From positions 56,741-120,740 of the forward strand of contig NZ_UXAW01000071.1 in NCBI RefSeq assembly GCF_900609055.1: a stretch of 64,000 bases of DNA. The letters run 5' to 3'. The stretch comes from Pseudogemmobacter humi (GTDB lineage: Bacteria > Pseudomonadota > Alphaproteobacteria > Rhodobacterales > Rhodobacteraceae). The translations under genes and the position numbers were made by a program. How positions within the stretch are numbered: the stretch's first letter is position 1; each line of letters starts with the position of its first letter. Below the pieces are notes generated by a model. The model saw only the letters and a list, made by a program, of their open reading frames with translations. It made no database searches and was not told where the DNA came from. Below are positions 50,999 through 61,599 of this stretch, in pieces.

Positions 50999-51759
50999 TC
51001 CAGCACCTCTACCCTGTCGCCCCGGGCGACGTTGCCGCCTTCGATCACCACGCCGAACACGCCGAAATCCTGCGCGCCCACCACTTCGCGCAAAGCGCCC
51101 AAAGTATCGGCATCGACCTCGCCGGTGGCGGGATCGACGGTGGTCGCCTTACAGCGCCCCACCCTCTCGCGGATCTCGATCACCGCCGCGCCGATTTTCA
51201 GCCGCCGGCCGATCCAGCCAAATTCCTCCCAGGGGGCGAACCCGTCGAGCCAGAAATTGCCGCGCCAGCGGTGGATCGACAGATCCCGCCCCATATGCGC
51301 CGACAGCGCCGCATTGGACGCAAGGTTCTTGATCGAGACGCCGGGATAATCGCTGTCGGTCATCGCCCGCCCCGGCGCGCGCACCAGCGCGACCGGGCGG
51401 AAGCGTTCCGTCGGGCTGATCGGCGCCAGCCAGTCGATCAGCCGCGCGCCCTCGGTTTCCGGGTCGAACTCCAGCGGCTCCAGCCGCGGATGGGTCAGCC
51501 GCATGTGCCGGGTCTCGGGGTCGAACCGCGCCTCTATCGCCATCACCGCGGGCGTGCGGGCACCACGCTGGAAATTGGCGCAGGACACCCAGGCGGGCGC
51601 GGCCGGGTCGAATTTCGACAGGTCATGCGCCACCGCCCAGGTCCGGTCCCAGGGCAAAGAGCCCCCCCCGGAAAGCCTTACGGACGCGAGTTCCTCGCGT
51701 CCGTGGGCCTTGATCGGGTGGCGGAAGATATGGGCGAGGTGCCCCGCGGCGGCGCTCAT
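50995..51759 (-). CDS. MOSC domain protein
   Basis: The 254-residue protein has the MOSC N-terminal beta-barrel (HIFRHPIKAHGREEL, PWDRTWAVAHD) and the MOSC core with FRGNFWLDGFAPWEEFGWIG and a conserved cysteine in ERVGRCKATTVDP. MOSC proteins handle sulfur carried on molybdenum cofactor or related compounds; this stand-alone form in the yidC-engB block is of unknown specificity. Confidence 0.85.
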   Translation of the reverse strand: MSAAAGHLAHIFRHPIKAHGREELASVRLSGGGSLPWDRTWAVAHDLSKFDPAAPAWVSCANFQRGARTPAVMAIEARFDPETRHMRLTHPRLEPLEFDPETEGARLIDWLAPISPTERFRPVALVRAPGRAMTDSDYPGVSIKNLASNAALSAHMGRDLSIHRWRGNFWLDGFAPWEEFGWIGRRLKIGAAVIEIRERVGRCKATTVDPATGEVDADTLGALREVVGAQDFGVFGVVIEGGNVARGDRVEVLE

Positions 51760-53621
51760 TTCTTCTTGCCGCCGCCCTTCGCTGGCGCCTTGTTGGCATT
51801 GGCCGCCAGTTTCGCTTCTTTCTTGCGGAAGCCCTGGCGGATGTTGCCGAAGATGTCCGGCTTATGCCCGTGGCTGCGCATGATGATATATTGCTGGGTG
51901 AAGGTGATGATGTTGTTGGTGATCCAGTAGACCACAAGGCCCGAGGCGAAGCCGCCCAGCATGAACATGAACACCCAGGGCATCCAGGCGAAGATCGAGG
52001 CCTGGACCGGATCGGCGGGCGCCGGATTCAGCTTCTGTTGCAGCCACATGGTGATGCCCAGAAGGATCGGCAGCACACCGATGAAGATCAGGTGCAGGAT
52101 CGTCCCCGCCGCCGGTGCATCCCAGGGCAAAAGCCCGAACAGGTTGTAAAGCGACGAGGGATCGGGCGCCGAGAGATCCCTGAGCCAGCCGAAGAACGGC
52201 GCGTGGCGCAGCTCGATCGTGACGAAGATCACCTTGTAGAGCGAGAAGAAGATCGGGATCTGGATCAGGATCGGCAGACAGCCCGCCGCCGGATTGACCT
52301 TCTTGTCGCGGTAAAGCTGCAGCATCTCTTTTTGCAGGCGCTGCTTGTCCTCGCCGGCGCGCTCTTTCAGCGCCTCCATCTCGGGTTGCAGCTCCTTCAT
52401 CCGCGCCATCGAGACATAGCTCTTATAGGCCAGCGGCAGCACGATCAGTTTCAGCACGAAGGTCAGCGCGATGATCGCGAGGCCCATGTTGCCGATCATC
52501 CCGTGGATCCAGTGCAGCATGGCAAAGATCGGCTTCGTCAGGAAATAGAACCAGCCCCAGTCGATCGAATCGATGAAGCCGGGGATCGGATCGCGGTCGG
52601 GATCGGCCTTGCCCGAGATCAGCCCCGACTCGTTCTGATAGCCGCGGATCGCCTCCCATTCCTTGGCGCCGGCGAAGAAGCGGGTGCTGGTCGAGGCACT
52701 CGCGCCCGCGGCAACCGTCATCAGCGGCAGGCGGACCTCGGTCTGGTAGATCTCGGCGCCCGGCACGTATTTGGTGACCTGGGTAAAGGGCTTGCCCTGT
52801 TCGGGGATCAGCACCGACATCCAGTAATGGTCGGTGAAGCCGATCCAGCCGTCGGTCTGGGCCTCGGTCACTTCGGCGGGGGCGCCCTCGCGCTCGACCA
52901 CCGAAAGCCCGGCCATGTTCTTGTAGGTGGTTTCGGTCAGCGTGCCGTCGGCGCGCGAGATCGCCCCCTCGTGCAGGATGAAGAAGCCCTGGAGATCGGC
53001 GGGCAGGCCATGGCGCGCGATCTGACCATAGGGCGCCAGCGACACGTCGCCCGGGCCGCCGTTCTGCACCGAGTCGGTGACGGTGAACATGAATTCTGCG
53101 TCCACCGCGATTTCGCGGGTGAAGGTCAGGCCCTTGCCGTTCTCCCATTGCAGGGTGACGGGCTGACCCGGCGCCAGCGTCGCGCCCGACACCAGCCGCC
53201 ATTCGGTGCGCGAACCGGGCACGTCACCTTCGGTCAGCGAGCCAGCCGGGCTCCAGCCGAACAGCGCGTAATAGGGTTTGCTCTCGCCCACCGGCGACAG
53301 CAGCCGCACGACAGGCGCACCGGGCTCCTGGCTCTCGCGGTATTTCTTCAGGCGCAGATCGTCGATCCGGCCGCCCAGAAGCGAGACCGAGCCTTCCAGC
53401 TCGGGCGTGGCAACCGCAAGGCGCGGCGCCTCGGGGACGGGTTCGACGGGGGCGGTCTCACCCACTGCGGCGGGCGGGGCGGCACCTTCGCTGGCAGTGG
53501 CCACCGGCTCATCGGGCACCGGCGGCGGCTCGGGCGGCGGGAAAAGCACGAACCACACCAGGATGACCAGGAAGCTGAGCACCGTGGCAAGGATGAGGTT
53601 CTTGTTGTTGTTCTCGTCCAT
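51756..53621 (-). CDS. yidC: Membrane protein insertase YidC
   Basis: The 621-residue protein has an N-terminal membrane helix (NLILATVLSFLVILVWFVLF), a large periplasmic domain, and the C-terminal insertase core with the motifs VLKLIVLPLAYKSYVSMARMKELQPEM and QIPIFFSLYKVIFVTIELRHAPFFGWLRDLSAPDP. The lysine-rich end (KGGGKKK) fits ribosome contact. It inserts inner-membrane proteins with or without Sec. Confidence 0.96.
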   Translation of the reverse strand: MDENNNKNLILATVLSFLVILVWFVLFPPPEPPPVPDEPVATASEGAAPPAAVGETAPVEPVPEAPRLAVATPELEGSVSLLGGRIDDLRLKKYRESQEPGAPVVRLLSPVGESKPYYALFGWSPAGSLTEGDVPGSRTEWRLVSGATLAPGQPVTLQWENGKGLTFTREIAVDAEFMFTVTDSVQNGGPGDVSLAPYGQIARHGLPADLQGFFILHEGAISRADGTLTETTYKNMAGLSVVEREGAPAEVTEAQTDGWIGFTDHYWMSVLIPEQGKPFTQVTKYVPGAEIYQTEVRLPLMTVAAGASASTSTRFFAGAKEWEAIRGYQNESGLISGKADPDRDPIPGFIDSIDWGWFYFLTKPIFAMLHWIHGMIGNMGLAIIALTFVLKLIVLPLAYKSYVSMARMKELQPEMEALKERAGEDKQRLQKEMLQLYRDKKVNPAAGCLPILIQIPIFFSLYKVIFVTIELRHAPFFGWLRDLSAPDPSSLYNLFGLLPWDAPAAGTILHLIFIGVLPILLGITMWLQQKLNPAPADPVQASIFAWMPWVFMFMLGGFASGLVVYWITNNIITFTQQYIIMRSHGHKPDIFGNIRQGFRKKEAKLAANANKAPAKGGGKKK

Positions 53622-54113
53622 CTTCTGAACCGCTGCCGCATGTGAGGAAAGGATCAGCGGTCTTCAACAGAAGGGGGCGACAAAGGTCAAGCGCTTTCGC
53701 CTTTCCACACGAAGCCGGGAAGGGAAAGAGCGCCGCTGCCAGGGCTTCCCGAGGGCGGAGAAGCCCGCCCCGCGCGCGCGCCGCGAAACCCGCCGTCCCT
53801 CGCCCTGCCCGAGGCCTGCGCCCCCTTTCATCTGCCCGAAACATCCCCGAAGAATACCTGCCCCCTTCGCCTCAGGCGAGGGAACAGACAGCGCCCGCTT
53901 CCGTCGCTTCCCCCCACAGCCGCAAAGACCGCGGCCCCGGGATCACATCCAGCCGCCCCGGCGCCTGAGCCCGACGCTGCTGCCCTCATTTTCTGTCTGA
54001 AAATATCCTCGGGGGAGCCCGCGGCTGTGCCGCGGGCGCGGGGGCAGACGGCCCCCCGCCTGCGCCGCCAAACCACCGCCGACGGTCCGAAGCCCGCCTC
54101 AGCAGCAAAGCCC
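53622..54113. other. Upstream region of yidC, about 0.5 kb, with no gene
   Basis: No rpmH, rnpA or yidD gene is seen, although these often precede yidC. The stretch probably holds the yidC promoter and includes a palindromic repeat fragment at 53985-54055. Confidence 0.5.
53985..54055. repeat. Composite palindromic intergenic repeat, copy 3 (single arm)
   Basis: The 24 bases from 53985 to 54008 (CTCATTTTCTGTCTG...) are the exact complement of 19834-19857, one arm of copy 1. They are followed by a GC hairpin (GCCCGCGGC-TGT-GCCGCGGGC, about 54017-54037) and a G-run, in the same order as the complement of copy 1's left side. The other arm is absent. Confidence 0.75.
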
Positions 54114-55640
54114 TCAGCGTCCCGGCAGGCCGATGCGCGGGATATGGCCCGGGCGGTTCTGGTGTTTCGCGATCCAGGTCGCGGCCTCGGCGGCGGGCAT
54201 CGGCTGCCCGATGGCGAAGCCCTGGACGAAGCCGCAGCCCAGTTGCGACAGGATCGAATGTTCCGAAGCGGTCTCAACCCCTTCGGCAAGGGTCTCCAGC
54301 CCCAGCTGATCCGCCATCGAGACGATGGCCGAGACCATACGCTGCTGGTCACGGTCCTGATCGACCCGGGTCACGAAACTGCGATCGATCTTCAGCCGGC
54401 GGATCGCGAAGCGGCGAATGGTCGAGATCGAAGCGTGCCCGGTCCCGAAATCGTCGAGGTCGATGCCGCAGCCCATCGCGGCGAGCGCGGCGATATTCGA
54501 GACCACCATGTCGTTACCCGCCCGCGCCACCACGGTTTCCAGCACCTCCACCGTCAGCCGCGCGGGTTTGAGGTCGTAGCGGTTCAGCTCCCAGCGAATG
54601 CGGTCCGGCAGACGCGGGTTGCGCAGCTCGGCGGCCGAGAAATTGACCGAGACCGAGGGCACCGTCAGCCCCGCCTTGTCCCAGTCCCGCAATGCCGCCA
54701 GCGCATGGCCAAGGATCGCCTCGCTCAGCCGGTCGCTCAGATCGCTGCTTTCGATCAGCGGCAGGAAATCTGCGGGCGGCAGCAGGCCGCGCTGCGGATG
54801 ATGCCAGCGCGCCAGCGCCTCCATCCCCGAAACCGCGCCGGTATCGGTCGAGACCTGCGGCTGGAAATGCGGCCGGATCTCGCCCTTGTCGAGCGCCTCT
54901 TCCAGATCCTCGCGCAGGGCGGTGCTGGCGGCGCGGCGGGCGGCCATATCCTGCGAAAAGGCCCGGATCGCACCGGGGCCGTGGCGCAAAGCCTCATCCG
55001 AGGCGGTCTGCGCCGCATCGAGCAGCGCCTGCCCCGTCGTCCCGGGCGCGCGGCCCGAGATGCAAAAGCCGAGCGAGCAGCTGACGTAAAGCTGCGCGCC
55101 GCCGAGCGGGATCGGCACCGCGACCGCATCCTGAAGACGGGCGCAAAGCTGCACCATGGTTTCCAGATCCAGCCGGCGCACCGGCGCAAGGACCACCGCG
55201 ATGGTGGCCCCCTGCGGATCGGTCACGAAATCCCCGGCCCTGAGCGCGCCGCGGATCCGGTCGGTCGCGCGCTCCAGCACCTCGCCCTGGGCGGTGCGGC
55301 CGTGGCGTTCCAGCACCGCGGCCAGATTGTCGAACTGCACCACCAGACAGGCGGTGTGACGCCCGCTTTGCCCCAGCGTCGGCAGCACCGTATCCAGCAG
55401 CGCAATGGCGCGGCGCAACGTCCCCTCCTCCCCGGTCGCGGGCGGCGGAACCGCCCCCCGTCCCGCGATGGCGAAGAGCAGCGGCAGGCCGAGCGCCAGC
55501 ACCAGAAGCACCCGCTCGCCCCCGATCCAGAACCCGGCGAGCGTGATCGCGGGCAGGAAGACCAGGAACTCCGGCCGCCTGACCCAGCCGAGCGGGCGCG
55601 ACAACCGGCGCAAGGGCGATGCGATGCCGAAATCCACCAT
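54114..55640 (-). CDS. Membrane protein with degenerate GGDEF and intact EAL domain
   Basis: The 508-residue protein has two N-terminal transmembrane segments (FLVFLPAITLAGFWIGG, VLLVLALGLPLLFAIAG), a GGDEF-fold region at about 75-235 without the GG(D/E)EF signature, and an EAL domain from about 250. The EAL domain shows MEALARWHH, SVNFSAAELRNP, DDFGTGHAS and KIDRSFV. It probably degrades cyclic di-GMP with the EAL part, while the GGDEF part senses or regulates. ATG 55640 is preferred because an upstream start lacks a clear ribosome site. Confidence 0.85.
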   Translation of the reverse strand: MVDFGIASPLRRLSRPLGWVRRPEFLVFLPAITLAGFWIGGERVLLVLALGLPLLFAIAGRGAVPPPATGEEGTLRRAIALLDTVLPTLGQSGRHTACLVVQFDNLAAVLERHGRTAQGEVLERATDRIRGALRAGDFVTDPQGATIAVVLAPVRRLDLETMVQLCARLQDAVAVPIPLGGAQLYVSCSLGFCISGRAPGTTGQALLDAAQTASDEALRHGPGAIRAFSQDMAARRAASTALREDLEEALDKGEIRPHFQPQVSTDTGAVSGMEALARWHHPQRGLLPPADFLPLIESSDLSDRLSEAILGHALAALRDWDKAGLTVPSVSVNFSAAELRNPRLPDRIRWELNRYDLKPARLTVEVLETVVARAGNDMVVSNIAALAAMGCGIDLDDFGTGHASISTIRRFAIRRLKIDRSFVTRVDQDRDQQRMVSAIVSMADQLGLETLAEGVETASEHSILSQLGCGFVQGFAIGQPMPAAEAATWIAKHQNRPGHIPRIGLPGR

Positions 55641-55720
55641 GAGTTGCGCCTTCCCTGCTGCGGCTCGCCCCGAAGGGGACCAATGCCGGTCAGAAAGGGG
55701 CAAAACAGGTGAGGGCTTCG

Positions 55721-56593
55721 TTAATCCGGCAGGCGAAGATGTTTCGGATTTTCCTCAACTTCGCCGGGCTTTCCCAAAGCGAGCCCGAGAAAATCGAATA
55801 TGCCCGGATCGGCCAGATGCGAGGGGCGCACATTCATCAGCGCGCGGAACATGACCTGGCGGCGGCCGGGGCTGCGCAGCTCCCATTCGTCGAGCAGCTT
55901 CTTGACCTGGGCGCGCTGCAACCCCTCCTGGCTGCCGCAAAGGTCGCAGGGAATGATCGGATAGTTCATCGCCCTGGCGAAACGGTCGCAATCGGCCTCG
56001 GCCACGAAGGCGAGCGGGCGGTAAAGGAACAGATCGCCCTCTTCGTTCACCAGCTTCGGCGGCATCGTCGCCAGCCGCCCGCCATGGAACAAATTCATGA
56101 AAAACGTCTCTAAAATGTCGTCGCGGTGATGCCCGAGCACCACCGCCTCGCAGCCCTCTTCCCGCGCGATGCGGTAGAGATTGCCGCGCCGCAGCCGCGA
56201 GCAGAGCGAGCACATCGTGCCGCCCGGCTTGATCTTCGAGGTGACGACCGAATAGGTGTCCTGGTATTCGACCCGGTGTTCGACCCCCATCTTCGCCAGG
56301 AACTCCGGCAGCACCGTCGAGGGAAACCCCGGCTGGCCCTGGTCGAGATTGCAGGCGAGCAGATCCACCGGCAACAGCCCGCGCCATTTCAGCTCATGCA
56401 GCACCGCAAGCAGCGTATAGCTGTCTTTCCCGCCCGACAGGCAAACCAGCCAGCGCGCGCCCGGCCGCGCCATGCCGTAGGTGTCGATCGCCTCCCTCAC
56501 CTGCTGCACGAGGCGCTTGCGCAGCTTGCGGAACTCGGTCGATTTCGGCGCGCCGTAGAACAGCGGGTGGATGTCGTCGGCGTCGTCAAGCAT
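55721..56593 (-). CDS. ttcA: tRNA 2-thiocytidine synthetase TtcA
   Basis: The 290-residue protein has the PP-loop motif [12 protein letters not shown], and conserved cysteines in [14 protein letters not shown] (CxxC) and PCDLCGSQ for the iron-sulfur cluster. It makes 2-thiocytidine at position 32 of tRNAs. ATG 56593 with AAAGG at eight bases is preferred over a GTG three codons earlier. Confidence 0.93.
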   Translation of the reverse strand: MLDDADDIHPLFYGAPKSTEFRKLRKRLVQQVREAIDTYGMARPGARWLVCLSGGKDSYTLLAVLHELKWRGLLPVDLLACNLDQGQPGFPSTVLPEFLAKMGVEHRVEYQDTYSVVTSKIKPGGTMCSLCSRLRRGNLYRIAREEGCEAVVLGHHRDDILETFFMNLFHGGRLATMPPKLVNEEGDLFLYRPLAFVAEADCDRFARAMNYPIIPCDLCGSQEGLQRAQVKKLLDEWELRSPGRRQVMFRALMNVRPSHLADPGIFDFLGLALGKPGEVEENPKHLRLPD

Positions 56594-56662
56594 CACGGGC
56601 ACCTTTCGGGGATCGCGGCCCCATAAGCGCAGCGGCGCGGGCGGGTCAAGTCATCCCGCGCC

Positions 56663-57976
56663 TCATCCGCCCTGGCGGCGGGCGCGCAGTTTCGCAAAAT
56701 AGTCGATTCGCTTGCGCAATTCGCGCTCGAACCCGCGCTCGGGCGGCATGTAGAACACCGGGCGTTTCATGCCTTCGGGGAAATAGTCCTGGCCCGAGAA
56801 ACCGTCCTCGGCGTCGTGGTCGTAATTGTAGCCCGAGCCGTAGCCGATTTCCTTCATCAGCCGGGTCGGCGCGTTCAGGATATGGCGCGGCGGCATCAGG
56901 CTGCCGGTCTCGCGCGCGCTGGCCCGGGCGGCCTTGTAAGCCGCATAGACGCCGTTCGATTTCGGCGCGAGCGCGAGATAGACCACCGCATTGGCCAGCG
57001 CCAGCTCCCCTTCCGGCGAGCCGAGCCGTTCATAGGTCTGCCAGGCATCGATGCAGATCGCCTGGGCCTGGGGATCGGCGAGACCGATGTCCTCGACCGC
57101 CATCCGGGTCAGCCTGCGGGCCAGAAAGCGCGGATCCTCGCCGCCCTCCAGCATCCGCGCGAACCAGTAAAGCGCGGCGTCGGGGTCGGACCCGCGCACC
57201 GATTTGTGCAGGGCCGAGATCAGGTTGTAATGCTCGTCGCCGGATTTGTCGTACCGCGCGGCGCGGCGCATCAGCCGTTTCGCGAGTTCCTCGCGCCCCA
57301 GAGGCCGCTCCACCCGCCAGGCCGCGACCTGTTCGATCAGGTTCAGAAGCGCCCGCCCGTCGCCGTCGGCCATCTCCAGCATCGCGTCGCGCGCCTCGCC
57401 GTTCAGCGGCAGCGCGCGGCCCAGTTCCTTCTCGGCCCGTTGCGCCAGCCGCTCCAGATCGGCGAGCGACAGCCGCTCCAGCACGATCACCTGCGAGCGC
57501 GACAGAAGCGCCGCGTTCAGCTCGAAAGACGGGTTTTCCGTGGTGGCGCCGACCAGAAGGATGGTGCCATCCTCCATATAGGGCAGGAATCCATCCTGCT
57601 GCGCCTTGTTGAAACGGTGGATCTCATCGACGAACAGAAGCGTGCCCTGGCCGTTCTGGCGGCGGATCTTCGCGGATTCGAACACCTTCTTCAGATCCGG
57701 CACGCCCGTGAAGATCGCCGAGATCTGCACGAAGGCGAGATCGGTCTGATCCGCCAGCAGCCGCGCGATGGTGGTCTTCCCCACCCCCGGCGGCCCCCAG
57801 AGGATCAGCGACGACAGGCTGCCTGCGGCCAGCATCGCGCCCAGGGGCCCCTCGGGCGAGAGCACCTGGTCCTGGCCGATCACCTCTGAGAGCGCGCGCG
57901 GGCGCAGCCGGTCGGCCAGCGGACGCGGCGCCCCGGGCGTGGTCGGTTTCGGATCGGTATCGAACAGATCGGCCAT
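56663..57976 (-). CDS. rarA: Replication-associated recombination protein A (RarA/MgsA)
   Basis: The 437-residue AAA+ protein has Walker [12 protein letters not shown], Walker [17 protein letters not shown], sensor [12 protein letters not shown] and the C-terminal region with [22 protein letters not shown]. It acts at stalled replication forks. The gene is single, 69 bases downstream from ttcA's start side. Confidence 0.95.
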   Translation of the reverse strand: MADLFDTDPKPTTPGAPRPLADRLRPRALSEVIGQDQVLSPEGPLGAMLAAGSLSSLILWGPPGVGKTTIARLLADQTDLAFVQISAIFTGVPDLKKVFESAKIRRQNGQGTLLFVDEIHRFNKAQQDGFLPYMEDGTILLVGATTENPSFELNAALLSRSQVIVLERLSLADLERLAQRAEKELGRALPLNGEARDAMLEMADGDGRALLNLIEQVAAWRVERPLGREELAKRLMRRAARYDKSGDEHYNLISALHKSVRGSDPDAALYWFARMLEGGEDPRFLARRLTRMAVEDIGLADPQAQAICIDAWQTYERLGSPEGELALANAVVYLALAPKSNGVYAAYKAARASARETGSLMPPRHILNAPTRLMKEIGYGSGYNYDHDAEDGFSGQDYFPEGMKRPVFYMPPERGFERELRKRIDYFAKLRARRQGG

Positions 57977-58225
57977 GGCGGCAGACTAGCGCAGCCCGGT
58001 CAAAGCCGAAAGCGCAGACGCAGCCTCCGGGGCGCACCCGGAGCTTTCGCGCAACCAAATTCCGCGACGCAGGAGCCCGCGCGGCAGGGAAAGCCGTTTC
58101 AGGGCAAGCCGAGGGGCCTGCGGGCGCAAGCGCGGCACGTCGCCCCGGAGCGGAAACCGGGCGGCCGTCGCCCTCATCCGCCGTTGTGGCGGTGGGATCC
58201 GCGCGCAGGGCGCTGAAACGCACAA

Positions 58226-58244
58226 GGCCCGCCGGAGGCGGGCC
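58226..58244 (-). terminator. Terminator of the alpha operon after rplQ
   Basis: GGCCCGCC (58226-58233) and GGCGGGCC (58237-58244) form an eight-base stem with a three-base loop, 29 bases after the rplQ stop on the minus strand. A short TTG tract follows on that strand. Confidence 0.6.
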
Positions 58245-58272
58245 CTGGATATAACCAACGGATGGCGGCGGA

Positions 58273-58689
58273 TTATTCCGCGGCGTCTTCCGCTTCCAGC
58301 CGGGCGCGGTCGGCGGCGCCTTTGGCAGCCGGGTCGCGGTCGACGAATTCGATGATCGCCATCGGCGCCATGTCGCCGTAACGGAAGCCCGCTTTCAGCA
58401 CACGGACATAGCCGCCCTGACGGTCTTTGTAGCGCGGCCCGAGGATCGCGAACAGCTTCTCGACGTCTTTGTCTTCTTTCAGCTGGGCGGCAGCCTGACG
58501 ACGGGCGTGCAGATCGCCACGCTTCGCCAGCGTGATCAGCTTCTCGATGATCGGACGCAGTTCCTTGGCCTTCGGAAGGGTGGTCTTGATCTGCTCATGC
58601 TCGATCAGCGAGCCGGACATATTCGAGAAAAGCGCCTTGCGGTGCTCGTGGGTGCGGTTCAGGCGGCGATAGCCGCGGGCGTGACGCAT
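58273..58689 (-). CDS. rplQ: 50S ribosomal protein L17
   Basis: The 138-residue protein starts [21 protein letters not shown] and contains [33 protein letters not shown], typical of L17. It is the last gene of the leftward spc/alpha operon, 187 bases after rpoA. Confidence 0.97.
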   Translation of the reverse strand: MRHARGYRRLNRTHEHRKALFSNMSGSLIEHEQIKTTLPKAKELRPIIEKLITLAKRGDLHARRQAAAQLKEDKDVEKLFAILGPRYKDRQGGYVRVLKAGFRYGDMAPMAIIEFVDRDPAAKGAADRARLEAEDAAE

Positions 58690-58806
58690 GGGTCTCTCCT
58701 ATAGCGTTTTGCTTTGTCATGGCCCCGTGCGTTGCAGGGCCGTCGTTGGGGCGGGATTGCCCGGGTCTTTGCGCCATCCCTCAAACACAGGCGGGCGGCG
58801 GGGGGT

Positions 58807-58870
58807 CCGGGGGGCCTTCGCCCCCCGGCCTTTGTCAGGATCGGCGGGGCCTTCGCCCCCCGGCCTTGTC
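58807..58870. repeat. Tandem CCTTCG-loop hairpins between rpoA and rplQ
   Basis: Two related units occur 35 bases apart: CCGGGGGG-CCTTCG-CCCCCCGG at 58807-58828 and CGGGG-CCTTCG-CCCCC from 58845. Each is followed by a GGCCTTGTC-like tail. They could act as attenuators or mRNA stabilisers between rpoA and rplQ. Confidence 0.7.
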
Positions 58871-58876
58871 CACAGA

Positions 58877-59893
58877 TCAGAACTGATCCTCGAAGCGCTT
58901 GGCCAGATCCTCGATATTCTCCGGCGGCCAGTCCTCGACTTCCATCCCGAGATGCAGGCCCATGCCCGAGAGCACTTCCTTGATCTCGTTCAGCGACTTG
59001 CGGCCGAAGTTCGGGGTGCGAAGCATCTCGGCTTCGGTCTTCTGGATCAGATCGCCGATATAGACGATGTTGTCGTTCTTCAGGCAGTTCGCCGAGCGGA
59101 CCGAAAGCTCCAGCTCGTCGACTTTCTTCAGCAGAAGCGGGTTGAATTCGAGGCCCGAATCCACTTCGCCCGACTTCGCCGCTTCCGGCTCGTCGAAATT
59201 GACGAAGATCGCCAGCTGGTCCTGAAGGATGCGCGCGGCATAGGCCACCGCATCGTCGGGGGTCAGCGAGCCGTCGGTCTCGATCTTCATGGTCAGCTTG
59301 TCATAGTCCAGCACCTGGCCCTCGCGGGTGGGCTGCACTTCGTAGGAGACGCGCTTGACCGGCGAATAGATCGCGTCGATCGGGATCAGGCCGATCGGCG
59401 CATCTTCCGGGCGGTTCTTGTCGGCCGAGACATAGCCCTTGCCGGTGTTCACCGTCAGTTCCATGAACACATCGGCGCCGTCGTCGAGGTGGCAGATCAC
59501 GTGGTCCTTGTTCAGGACCTCGATCCCGTTGGTCTCGGCGATGGCGGCGGCGGTGACGACACCCGGCCCCTTGGCCGAAATCGACAGGCGGCGCGGCCCC
59601 TCGACTTCCATCTTGAGCGAAACGCCCTTCAGATTCAGCACGATATCGGTCACGTCCTCGCGGACGCCCGGCACCGAGGAGAATTCGTGCAGCACGTTGT
59701 CGATCTGGACCGAAGTGATCGCGGCCCCCTGGAGCGACGACAGCAGCACACGGCGCAGCGCATTGCCCAGCGTCAGCCCGAAACCGCGTTCCAGCGGCTC
59801 GGCGATGACGGTGGCAACGCGCCCCGCATCGTTGCCCGGCTTCACGACGAGTTGGGTCGGCTTGATCAGTTCCTGCCAGTTCTTATGGATCAT
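58877..59893 (-). CDS. rpoA: RNA polymerase alpha subunit
   Basis: The 338-residue protein has the N-terminal assembly domain ([30 protein letters not shown]) and the C-terminal domain that binds UP elements and activators ([36 protein letters not shown]). It is cotranscribed with rpsK, 148 bases upstream. Confidence 0.98.
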   Translation of the reverse strand: MIHKNWQELIKPTQLVVKPGNDAGRVATVIAEPLERGFGLTLGNALRRVLLSSLQGAAITSVQIDNVLHEFSSVPGVREDVTDIVLNLKGVSLKMEVEGPRRLSISAKGPGVVTAAAIAETNGIEVLNKDHVICHLDDGADVFMELTVNTGKGYVSADKNRPEDAPIGLIPIDAIYSPVKRVSYEVQPTREGQVLDYDKLTMKIETDGSLTPDDAVAYAARILQDQLAIFVNFDEPEAAKSGEVDSGLEFNPLLLKKVDELELSVRSANCLKNDNIVYIGDLIQKTEAEMLRTPNFGRKSLNEIKEVLSGMGLHLGMEVEDWPPENIEDLAKRFEDQF

Positions 59894-60041
59894 GGATTCG
59901 CCTCCATACCTGCCATCGCTCCCATGGTCCGAAGAAGCGCGGCGCCCGAGGATCTTTAACTGCGGGTCTTCAAAGTCGGATCGTCAAACAGAACGAGCCA
60001 GGCCATGCGGGAACGCACGGCCTGGCCGGTGTTTCGGTGGT

Positions 60042-60440
60042 TCAGACGCGGCGGCGCTTGGGCGGGCGGCAGCCGTTATGCGCCAGCGGCGTCACGTCGC
60101 GGATCGAGGTGATGGTGAACCCCACCGCGGCCAGCGCGCGCAGAGCCGATTCACGGCCCGAACCCGGGCCCTGCACTTCGACTTCCAGCGTCTTCACGCC
60201 ATGTTCCTGCGCCTTGCGGCCGGCGTCTTCGGCGGCCATCTGGGCGGCGTAAGGGGTCGATTTGCGCGACCCCTTGAAGCCCATGGTCCCGGCCGACGAC
60301 CAGGAGATGGCGTTGCCCTGAACGTCAGAGATCAGGATCTTGGTGTTGTTGAACGACGAGTTCACATGAGCAACGCCGGTGGCGATGTTCTTGCGCTCTT
60401 TACGCTTGCCGCCACGAGCGGCTTTCGGATCGCGTGCCAT
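60042..60440 (-). CDS. rpsK: 30S ribosomal protein S11
   Basis: The 132-residue protein shows [40 protein letters not shown] and the end [10 protein letters not shown], matching S11. It is 15 bases after rpsM. Confidence 0.98.
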   Translation of the reverse strand: MARDPKAARGGKRKERKNIATGVAHVNSSFNNTKILISDVQGNAISWSSAGTMGFKGSRKSTPYAAQMAAEDAGRKAQEHGVKTLEVEVQGPGSGRESALRALAAVGFTITSIRDVTPLAHNGCRPPKRRRV

Positions 60441-60455
60441 ATCCCGTGTCTCCCC

Positions 60456-60824
60456 TTACTTCTTCTTGCCGGCGATCGGCTTGGCCGGGCCCTTGCGGGT
60501 GCGGGCGTTGGTGTGGGTCCGCTGACCACGCACCGGGAGACCGCGACGATGGCGCAGGCCGCGGTAGCAGCCGAGATCCATCAGGCGCTTGATGTTCATC
60601 GAGGTTTCGCGGCGCAGGTCGCCCTCGACAGTGAAATTCGCGTCGATATGCTCGCGGATCGCCAGAACTTCGGCATCCGACAGATCGTTCACGCGGCGGG
60701 CGCGGTCGATGTTCAGCGCGGCGCAGATCTGCTCGGCGCTTTGCGGGCCGATGCCGGTGATATACTGAAGCGCGATCGGAACCCGCTTCTGGGTGGGGAT
60801 GTTGACGCCAGCAATACGTGCCAC
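60456..60824 (-). CDS. rpsM: 30S ribosomal protein S13 (GTG start)
   Basis: The 122-residue protein has the S13 pattern [25 protein letters not shown] and ends [16 protein letters not shown] choose the GTG at 60824: it gives the normal N-terminus (M)ARIAG and lies eight bases from AAGGA. The ATG two codons upstream is only two bases from that site, too near, and would add two unusual residues. Confidence 0.93.
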   Translation of the reverse strand: MARIAGVNIPTQKRVPIALQYITGIGPQSAEQICAALNIDRARRVNDLSDAEVLAIREHIDANFTVEGDLRRETSMNIKRLMDLGCYRGLRHRRGLPVRGQRTHTNARTRKGPAKPIAGKKK

Positions 60825-61002
60825 GCGCATGTTCCTTTCGTTGCGGTTCCGTAATGCCAGAACCTTTTTTCACAACCCGGCCGATGACGGGCCCGGCCGA
60901 TTCGATCTTCCCGAAAAGGGAAACCCCGGAACAGCGATTCCGTCCCGGGACGCTGTGCTTTACGGAGAGTTGCGCCCCGGGTCAAGGCCCGCAGCCAGGA
61001 TT

Positions 61003-61590
61003 TCAGACCTTGTCAAGAACTTTCGCGATCTGGTCGGCAACGCTCTCCATCGCCGCCATGCCGTCGACCTGGGTCAACCCGCCTTTGGCATAGTAATAGC
61101 CCAGAAGCGGCGCGGTCTTCTTGTAATATTCCTGCAACCGTTCGGCAAAGACTTCGGGGTTGTCGTCGCGGCGCACCGGCTGGCCGGCGGCCTCGGCCTC
61201 TTCGGCGCGGCGCACGATCCGGCCGACAAGGGCCGCATCGTCCACCACCAGCTCGATCACCGCATCGAGCTTCGCCCCTTTGGCCGCCAGCAGCGCGCCC
61301 AGGGCATCCGCCTGGGCCAGGGTGCGGGGAAAGCCGTCGAAGATGAAGCCGCCCTGCGCGCCCGCCTCCAGCTTCTCGGCGATCAGGCCGATGACGATCT
61401 CATCGGTGACAAGCTGGCCCGCGTCCATGATCGCGGCGACCTTCTTCCCCATTTCGGTGCCCGAGGATTTGGCCTCGCGCAGCATGTCGCCGGTGGAAAG
61501 CTGGACCATGCCGCGCGCTTCTTCCAGCCGTTTGGCCTGCGTTCCCTTACCCGCCCCCGGCGGTCCCAGCAGAATGATGTTTTTCGGCAT
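61003..61590 (-). CDS. adk: Adenylate kinase
   Basis: The 195-residue kinase has the P-loop [26 protein letters not shown] and a short LID region around [23 protein letters not shown], the small alphaproteobacterial form without the zinc-binding LID. It interconverts AMP, ADP and ATP. It follows secY by nine bases. Confidence 0.97.
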   Translation of the reverse strand: MPKNIILLGPPGAGKGTQAKRLEEARGMVQLSTGDMLREAKSSGTEMGKKVAAIMDAGQLVTDEIVIGLIAEKLEAGAQGGFIFDGFPRTLAQADALGALLAAKGAKLDAVIELVVDDAALVGRIVRRAEEAEAAGQPVRRDDNPEVFAERLQEYYKKTAPLLGYYYAKGGLTQVDGMAAMESVADQIAKVLDKV

Positions 61591-61599
61591 GTCCTCTCC

